Assembly: GCA_910587465.1 (NCBI GenBank)
Contig: CAJUMS010000100.1
Location: 1-8,659, forward strand
Direction of reading: 5' to 3'
Source: an uncultured Oscillospiraceae bacterium
GTDB lineage: Bacteria; Bacillota; Clostridia; Oscillospirales; Ruminococcaceae
DNA: 8,659 nt
Notes under the pieces: generated by a model
The model's input: the letters and a program-made list of their open reading frames with translations, nothing else
What the model was told of the DNA's origin: nothing
The model's database searches: none
In this document: positions 4,599 to 8,659 of the stretch, piece after piece
Layout: each line of letters begins with the position of its first letter
Numbering within the stretch: the first letter of the stretch is position 1
Made by a program: the position numbers and the translations under genes

Positions 4599-4776
4599 AT
4601 TTATTCTCGCCAGTGTTTTTCTCGGTCGGGGCGGTGAAAGTAAACTCTCCTTTATGCGAAACGAATTTAGACCTTTTTCGGTCTTTCAAAGCCTGTTCTT
4701 TCTGCTTCTTGTATTCCTCGCTGCAATTATCTGCAGCGTGTCCCCTTAGTCTGGCAAATTCTTCATCAGTCATCAT
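4597..4776 (-). CDS. Small charged protein, 59 residues; candidate partner of the ART domain
   Basis: This ORF overlaps the 3' end of the minor head/ART gene by 11 bases in another frame. Two ATG codons (4776 and 4773) follow GAGG; 4776 is preferred for its 7-base spacing. A TTG at 4779 is less likely. The product starts MMTDEEFARLRGHAADNC, is rich in Lys, Glu and Arg, and is likely helical in its first half. Its tail is polar and probably disordered (TAPTEKNTGENK). It has no membrane segment and no recognised family. The tight overlap and the terminator directly behind it show that it is expressed as a unit with the ART-tipped protein. An immunity or chaperone role is a reasonable hypothesis from MuF-toxin loci, but it is not shown by the sequence. 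Confidence 0.7.
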   Translation of the reverse strand: MMTDEEFARLRGHAADNCSEEYKKQKEQALKDRKRSKFVSHKGEFTFTAPTEKNTGENK

Positions 4777-5452
4777 CAATCACCCTCATTCTGATTATCG
4801 GTTTATCGCCCGTCAAATCTACAGATGTCACTACACACTTTGTTCCCCGCTTTAACAAGAACTCGTATTCCTCGTCCTTAAAGCCGGACAGTGAATTAAC
4901 ATACGCACCCTTACCTTTGCCCAGCGGAACTTGTATCTCAAACAATACCGGACGATCCTCAACTATGTTGGGACGGATCGGAGATGTGCTCATATATCCC
5001 TTATCTTCATAAATTTCACCAACAAGGCGTTTTAAGTCCAAATTGGATATGGCGTTTTTATCTACTCCGCGAAAAACTGTAATATTGTCGGTCAACTCAA
5101 ATTTATCAATTGCCGAATCCAGATTTTTCACAAATTTATCCATATAATCGGAATTAAGGGATTTCCAATCGCCGATGTGTCTAAGATAAGCGTTGAGATC
5201 ATAATATTCATCTCCGCAATAATCTGAAACAACTTGTTCTTCTCCTGCGGAAAGACTTTTCAACCATTTACCCTCAGCAGAATTTTTCTTTTGCAAGACA
5301 CCTTTTCCACCAAAAAACTCATTGACCTCATCACCATTAGAAAAAGTCTTAAAAGTCTTTTCTTTTATTATACCACCATTCCCGTCTTTTGTCAAGGGAT
5401 GAATTTGGTCAAGAGTAATCTGTGCATTCTTAAATTTATTTTGCGCTTTCGT
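4766..5452 (-). other. AT-rich ADP-ribosyltransferase toxin module within the minor head gene
   Basis: This marks the DNA coding for residues 382-609 of the minor head fusion. By hand count, bases 5281-5400 are 40/120 GC (33%) against 79/120 (66%) for 5881-6000 in the capsid part of the same gene. The change falls near 5450-5460 with no break in the reading frame. The block ends at the small overlapping ORF and its terminator. This is what exchange of a toxin tip onto a conserved phage carrier would leave behind; the exchange itself is inferred. Confidence 0.75.
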
Positions 5453-6595
5453 AACAGCACCCGTTTTCCCCGCCAAATGCCGATCATACCCCGCAACGAA
5501 CGTCCGCTCATACTCGGTATACGTTCCCGCGGCTTTGCAGAAATCCTCGTAGTAGTCCTTCTGGCGACGGAGCTTAATGCTCGCGGCGGTGAACGCGTCC
5601 TTGTCGCCGACAGCGTCCGCAACGACACAGCGGTCTTTCTGCCGCCGCATAGCGCGCTCCATTTTACGCATCTGCTGCTGCGCCTCGTATGCGGTGTATT
5701 GCCGACCCTCGTAGGTGAACGGCGGCGGATCGAGCGCCTGTAATTCCTCCTCGGTGTAGGACGGTTTGGTAACGCCCATAATTATCGGATAAGCGGAGTG
5801 ACGGCAGTTGTAGTCGGTGATCAGCGGCAGAACGATCGTCTCATACTGCGAATTCGGATATTGCCGCCCTTGGTAAACCGCGTGCGACGGTCGCGCACCC
5901 ATATGCGCGGAGATCTCCCAGCCGTCCGCGCCGAATTCGGCGGCGTTCTGCTCGGAGATCTTCTGCGTGAGCTGTGAAACGCTAGTCATCAGCGCGCGCC
6001 GCACAGCCACTTCAATTCTGTCGGAGTGTCCGCTCGCGTAGTAGACCGTCCTCAGACCGCTGTCCGCGAGCGCGTAGCACGCCTGCCGCACGGCGGTATT
6101 GTAGTCGCAAACGCCCGTCATGACCTTCATCTGCGCCATGTCCATCTGCTTGCGGAGAAAATCGGTCGCGCTGCCGTAGACCATTCGCCCGTCGGCGGTG
6201 CGCTGCGCAAAGCCGAGCGTTCCCGTGAGGTTTGTACACAGTCCGTTTGTCTGTTCGATCTGCGCGTTGATCAGCTTTTGAAGCTGCTCGGTATTCGCCG
6301 TGCTGCCAACTCCTAACATACGGCGGTCAAACTCGTCGGACTTTTGCGCCGCCTCACGGATAAGCTCCTCAATTTTTGTCTGCGCGACGCCGTTTATACG
6401 CGCTATTTCGGCGGTTATCTCGTCCTTGGACATTCCGAGCGCACGTGCGCGGTACATCAGATATTCCGCCGTATCGGTTATCTTCGCGGCTTCGGAAATG
6501 CGCATGGCGATATCCTGCAAAACGAAATCCGACAGCTCCGAATAAATATCCGTCAGCGGCTTGGGAATAGCCTGCAACTGCTTCGGGGTCAGCAT
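4766..6595 (-). CDS. Minor head protein (Phage_min_cap2/MuF-like) fused to a C-terminal ADP-ribosyltransferase
   Basis: The protein has 609 residues; the ATG at 6595 shares one base with the portal stop (TAATG). Residues 1 to about 370 are the minor head protein that sits with the portal inside the capsid. They include a helical N-terminus, GARPSHAVYQGR (233-244) and DYNCRHSAYP (261-270), which are hallmarks of the minor capsid 2 family. From about residue 382 the protein changes character. After the linker segment DQIHPLTKDG, residues 410-609 form an ADP-ribosyltransferase: FRG with Arg509, MSTSP with Ser536-Thr-Ser538, and EYE with Glu576 and Glu578. This is the full R-S-ExE NAD-binding and catalytic set; an ExE pair is typical of Arg-modifying enzymes. 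Family length without the toxin would be about 350-400. The C-terminal DNA is far more AT-rich than the rest. The protein is probably packaged or ejected with the phage and modifies a target in the infected or competing cell. The target is unknown. Confidence 0.9.
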   Translation of the reverse strand: MLTPKQLQAIPKPLTDIYSELSDFVLQDIAMRISEAAKITDTAEYLMYRARALGMSKDEITAEIARINGVAQTKIEELIREAAQKSDEFDRRMLGVGSTANTEQLQKLINAQIEQTNGLCTNLTGTLGFAQRTADGRMVYGSATDFLRKQMDMAQMKVMTGVCDYNTAVRQACYALADSGLRTVYYASGHSDRIEVAVRRALMTSVSQLTQKISEQNAAEFGADGWEISAHMGARPSHAVYQGRQYPNSQYETIVLPLITDYNCRHSAYPIIMGVTKPSYTEEELQALDPPPFTYEGRQYTAYEAQQQMRKMERAMRRQKDRCVVADAVGDKDAFTAASIKLRRQKDYYEDFCKAAGTYTEYERTFVAGYDRHLAGKTGAVTKAQNKFKNAQITLDQIHPLTKDGNGGIIKEKTFKTFSNGDEVNEFFGGKGVLQKKNSAEGKWLKSLSAGEEQVVSDYCGDEYYDLNAYLRHIGDWKSLNSDYMDKFVKNLDSAIDKFELTDNITVFRGVDKNAISNLDLKRLVGEIYEDKGYMSTSPIRPNIVEDRPVLFEIQVPLGKGKGAYVNSLSGFKDEEYEFLLKRGTKCVVTSVDLTGDKPIIRMRVIDDD

Positions 6596-7959
6596 TATTC
6601 GTCATCTCCAAACACCGTTGTCATTTCGGGTAAAAGCTCGCGAGCCTTGTCAATCGGCACGCCGAAATACCAAGCGTTAAATTCCTCGGGCTTGAGAAGC
6701 CCCGCCTGAACCATCTGGAAACGCCGCGAGAACTCCGTTCCCGTGTCCTCGAAAACGCTGTCGCCGAACTCGATCGCGGGTTCACCGTCGGTCACTTCAA
6801 AGCCATAGAACCGCGCCAGAGTGCCCGTTATCTTCGCGAGAGCTTCAAGCACGGGGCGTAATTGCCGTTGTAACTGCGCGACAGTATTGTAGGTCGTCCT
6901 GTCCTCGGAGAGCACCTGCGTCGCGGTCACGAGACCCTTTGTGCTGTCGAACGTAAACGTCCCGCACGACACGCCGATCTGTACCTCGTACAGCCGCAGC
7001 TCGGTATTTATCGCCGCCTTATGAGCCTCCTCGCGTATCTGTGGCGCGTAGGTCATTATCTGCTGCTCCATTGTAGATGTGCCGTCGCCCTCGATTTTGA
7101 CAAAATAATCGTCTGTAATGCCGTTCTTGCCTTGCAGAACGGTCTCGTCGGCAAATACCTTGGCGCGCATTTTCTTGAATTCCGCGATATATTCCGAGTG
7201 CGCCGCGTCTATCTCGTGGAGCGTACCGACCGAATTCGCGAACAACGAAACGGGGAGTGCGCTGTCAAGGTCGATATTATTCGCGTAGGGTGTGCGCAGC
7301 GTCGCGATCATCGGGATATCCGACGGTATCTCCCCGTGCTCCGACAGCCCCGTCCAGCGCGGTACGGACGACAATTCCACGCGCTCGCGAGTGCCGTATA
7401 AATACGCCGAATTCCGCACGGAATGAACGCCGTTTTTGAAACAGTGCCATTCGCGCCGCTCGTAAATCTTGCCGTTATAGCGAACTCGCTCTAAAAAAAT
7501 CCCCTCGGTGATCTGCCCGTTTTCGTCGAGTATTATCGGAAGAAAATCGCGGCTTGTTCCGAGGTCGAAAAACACCTCTCCTGTCCGCGTTATGTACGGC
7601 TTTATGACCGTGTAGCCGCCGACCAGCGTCAACTGTACGATCCTGTCCAGCCGCGGCAAAAGGTTCTTTTGTACAAATGCGTTCAGGCGCTCGTCGGCAA
7701 GCTCGAACTTGATCTCGCCCGTCACAAGCTGCGCCAGATACGCGGTTGAAACATATGCCGTCGGCAGCGGTTTGAAGTTTTTATGCGTTTTTTTCTGCGG
7801 GAGAATACCTTGAAAAATATTCCACCACTCCCGTGTTTTTTCGCACATTATCGGACTTTGAACGGTGTCAATTTTAGTTAAATCCGCAATGCTGTCCATA
7901 TGCTCACCGCCTTTTTTTAAACCGCTGAAACGGCTTTTTAAAAATTCTAAAATCTGCAT
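6595..7959 (-). CDS. Portal protein (SPP1 gp6-like family)
   Basis: This 454-residue protein is the likely subunit of the twelve-fold portal ring through which DNA enters and leaves the capsid. It also serves as the docking site for terminase and connectors. It starts MQILEFLKSRFSGLKKGG, which is a usual beginning for this family. Other markers are the GGYTVIKPYI segment (114-123), the long helical region 240-330, GVSCGTFTFD (329-338) followed by ATQVLSEDRTTY (345-357), and the C-terminal GLLKPEEFNAWYFGVP (about 420-435). These match the A118/SPP1-type portals of Gram-positive phages. AAGGAG lies 9 bases before the ATG, which shares one base with the terminase stop. An internal ATG (residue 21, 7899) also has a fair purine-rich site but would remove the usual N-terminus. 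Length is normal and the gene is intact. Confidence 0.9.
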   Translation of the reverse strand: MQILEFLKSRFSGLKKGGEHMDSIADLTKIDTVQSPIMCEKTREWWNIFQGILPQKKTHKNFKPLPTAYVSTAYLAQLVTGEIKFELADERLNAFVQKNLLPRLDRIVQLTLVGGYTVIKPYITRTGEVFFDLGTSRDFLPIILDENGQITEGIFLERVRYNGKIYERREWHCFKNGVHSVRNSAYLYGTRERVELSSVPRWTGLSEHGEIPSDIPMIATLRTPYANNIDLDSALPVSLFANSVGTLHEIDAAHSEYIAEFKKMRAKVFADETVLQGKNGITDDYFVKIEGDGTSTMEQQIMTYAPQIREEAHKAAINTELRLYEVQIGVSCGTFTFDSTKGLVTATQVLSEDRTTYNTVAQLQRQLRPVLEALAKITGTLARFYGFEVTDGEPAIEFGDSVFEDTGTEFSRRFQMVQAGLLKPEEFNAWYFGVPIDKARELLPEMTTVFGDDE

Positions 7960-8609
7960 TATTTCTCGCTCCTTATAAGCTGCGGAATAAATCTCTCAAA
8001 GCTATACTCGAACGCGTCCAGCGTGTCTATATCCGACGTGCCGTCATCTAAACGTTCCTCTTTCCCGATTATCTTATCGTTCCATACCGCGCCGCGAAAT
8101 GCGTCGATAAGCGTGCCGCACTCCTCGGAAGCAAGGCGAAATCTGCCGCCTGCCATAAGCATTGTGGTGGCGAATATACGGTCGTTTATCTCGCGCTTGA
8201 GCGAATTCTTTACGACGATCCCAAGCGGACGCAGCGCCTGCCGTAAGCCCGCGATAAGCGTCTGCTCGGCGCTGTCGGCGTAGACCGCGGAGATCTTACC
8301 GTAACGCTTCAGAATGTCCTCGCAGAAATCGTAAACGCGCTTATAGAGCGCCTGAGGGGTCATATCCGCAGCGGGAATGCGCTCGGTTTTCAGCGCGTAT
8401 AATTCTCGCATGTCATGAGTTATCCCCGACGCGCAAAGAGCGTGCTTCGAGCCGTTTCCGCCGAAGTCAAGACCAACGTTCAGATACTCGAAAGCGGGAA
8501 TTTCGACCGCGTTATACGCCGACGGACTATCCGTGAAAACCCTGTAGATCGCGCCGTTCGCGACTACCCAGTCGCCGCGGATAAAGCGGTCATAATACAC
8601 GCCCGTATA
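7959..8609 (-). CDS. terL: Terminase large subunit, C-terminal (nuclease) part, truncated by the contig end
   Basis: Only the last 216 residues are present. The genomic sequence begins with codon TAT at 8609-8607 (YTGVYYDRF). The preceding residues LFRS and the apparent GTG start are adapter-derived. Visible parts are the linker RFIRGDWVVANGAIYRVF, typical of PBSX/A118-type terminases, followed by the RNase H-like nuclease domain. The three acidic motifs of that domain are visible: VGLDFG (Asp48 of the fragment), VYADSAE (Asp112) and DTLDAFEY (Asp195/Asp198). The enzyme cuts concatemeric phage DNA; the ATPase half, which drives packaging into the portal, lies beyond the window. The stop overlaps the portal ATG (TAATG). 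The nuclease domain looks intact. Confidence 0.9.
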   Translation of the reverse strand, partial: YTGVYYDRFIRGDWVVANGAIYRVFTDSPSAYNAVEIPAFEYLNVGLDFGGNGSKHALCASGITHDMRELYALKTERIPAADMTPQALYKRVYDFCEDILKRYGKISAVYADSAEQTLIAGLRQALRPLGIVVKNSLKREINDRIFATTMLMAGGRFRLASEECGTLIDAFRGAVWNDKIIGKEERLDDGTSDIDTLDAFEYSFERFIPQLIRSEK

Positions 8610-8659
8610 AGATCGGAAGAGCACACGTCTGAACTCCAGTCACTCACTCGAATCTCGTA
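8610..8659. other. Illumina TruSeq adapter and index (assembly artefact)
   Basis: From 8610 the sequence begins AGATCGGAAGAGC and continues through 8643 as the standard TruSeq read-1 adapter. An 8-base index TCACTCGA follows at 8644-8651, then ATCTCGTA (8652-8659), the start of the constant segment after the index. None of this is genomic. It should be trimmed, and any residues translated from it should be ignored. Confidence 0.98.

Noticed and set aside
5234..5743. Plus-strand open frame of 169 codons within the minor head/ART gene
   Set aside because: It is antisense to a clearly functional gene with conserved motifs. It has no recognisable domain and no ribosome binding site.
7905..7945. 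A-run and possible slippery heptamer near the portal start, with a small hairpin
   Set aside because: The portal frame is continuous and complete without frameshifting, and the alternative frame leads to no meaningful product.

Overview
The window is a single minus-strand block of head and tail genes from a tailed, siphovirus-like phage or prophage of a low-to-mid GC Firmicute (Bacillota), probably a gut clostridial-type host. The phylum call rests on strong AGGAGG-type ribosome binding sites before many genes, tightly coupled genes (TAATG, ATGA and GTGA junctions), and a head-gene set and order typical of Listeria A118-like / SPP1-like phages of Gram-positive hosts. No host gene, integrase, lysogeny gene or attachment site is present, so the host and the lifestyle cannot be fixed further. 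No tRNA, rRNA or CRISPR array was seen.

In transcription order (high to low coordinate) the layout is: 3' part of the large terminase (8609-7959), portal (7959-6595), minor head protein fused to a C-terminal ADP-ribosyltransferase (ART) (6595-4766), a group of four very small ORFs with two intrinsic-terminator-like hairpins (4776-3907), scaffold (3880-3323), major capsid protein (3179-2280), head-tail connector (2283-1936), two minor capsid / neck proteins (1799-1461 and 1464-1123), tail-terminator-type protein (984-568), tail tube (568-47), and the first 14 codons of a probable tail assembly chaperone (43-1). Packaging, portal, scaffold, capsid, connectors and tail tube together form the usual assembly line of a long-tailed phage.

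Three things stand out. First, the minor head protein carries an ART domain with a complete R / STS / ExE signature, and the DNA changes from about 66% GC in one sampled 120-base stretch of the capsid part to about 33% GC in a stretch of the C-terminal part. This fits the MuF-type polymorphic toxins of temperate phages, and the small ORFs just downstream are candidate partners. Second, the gene spacers hold large structured elements. Two (986-1096 and 3193-3300) belong to one family of about 110 bases, with conserved ends and bulges but different, compensating stem sequences. A third (1830-1937) is an unrelated multi-hairpin with mutually exclusive pairings. Third, one of the paired elements lies between a strong Shine-Dalgarno sequence and the start codon of the tail-terminator gene.

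The right end of the window (8610-8659) is not biological. It is Illumina TruSeq adapter plus index read-through, so the terminase is truncated at 8609 and the residues apparently encoded beyond that point are artefact.
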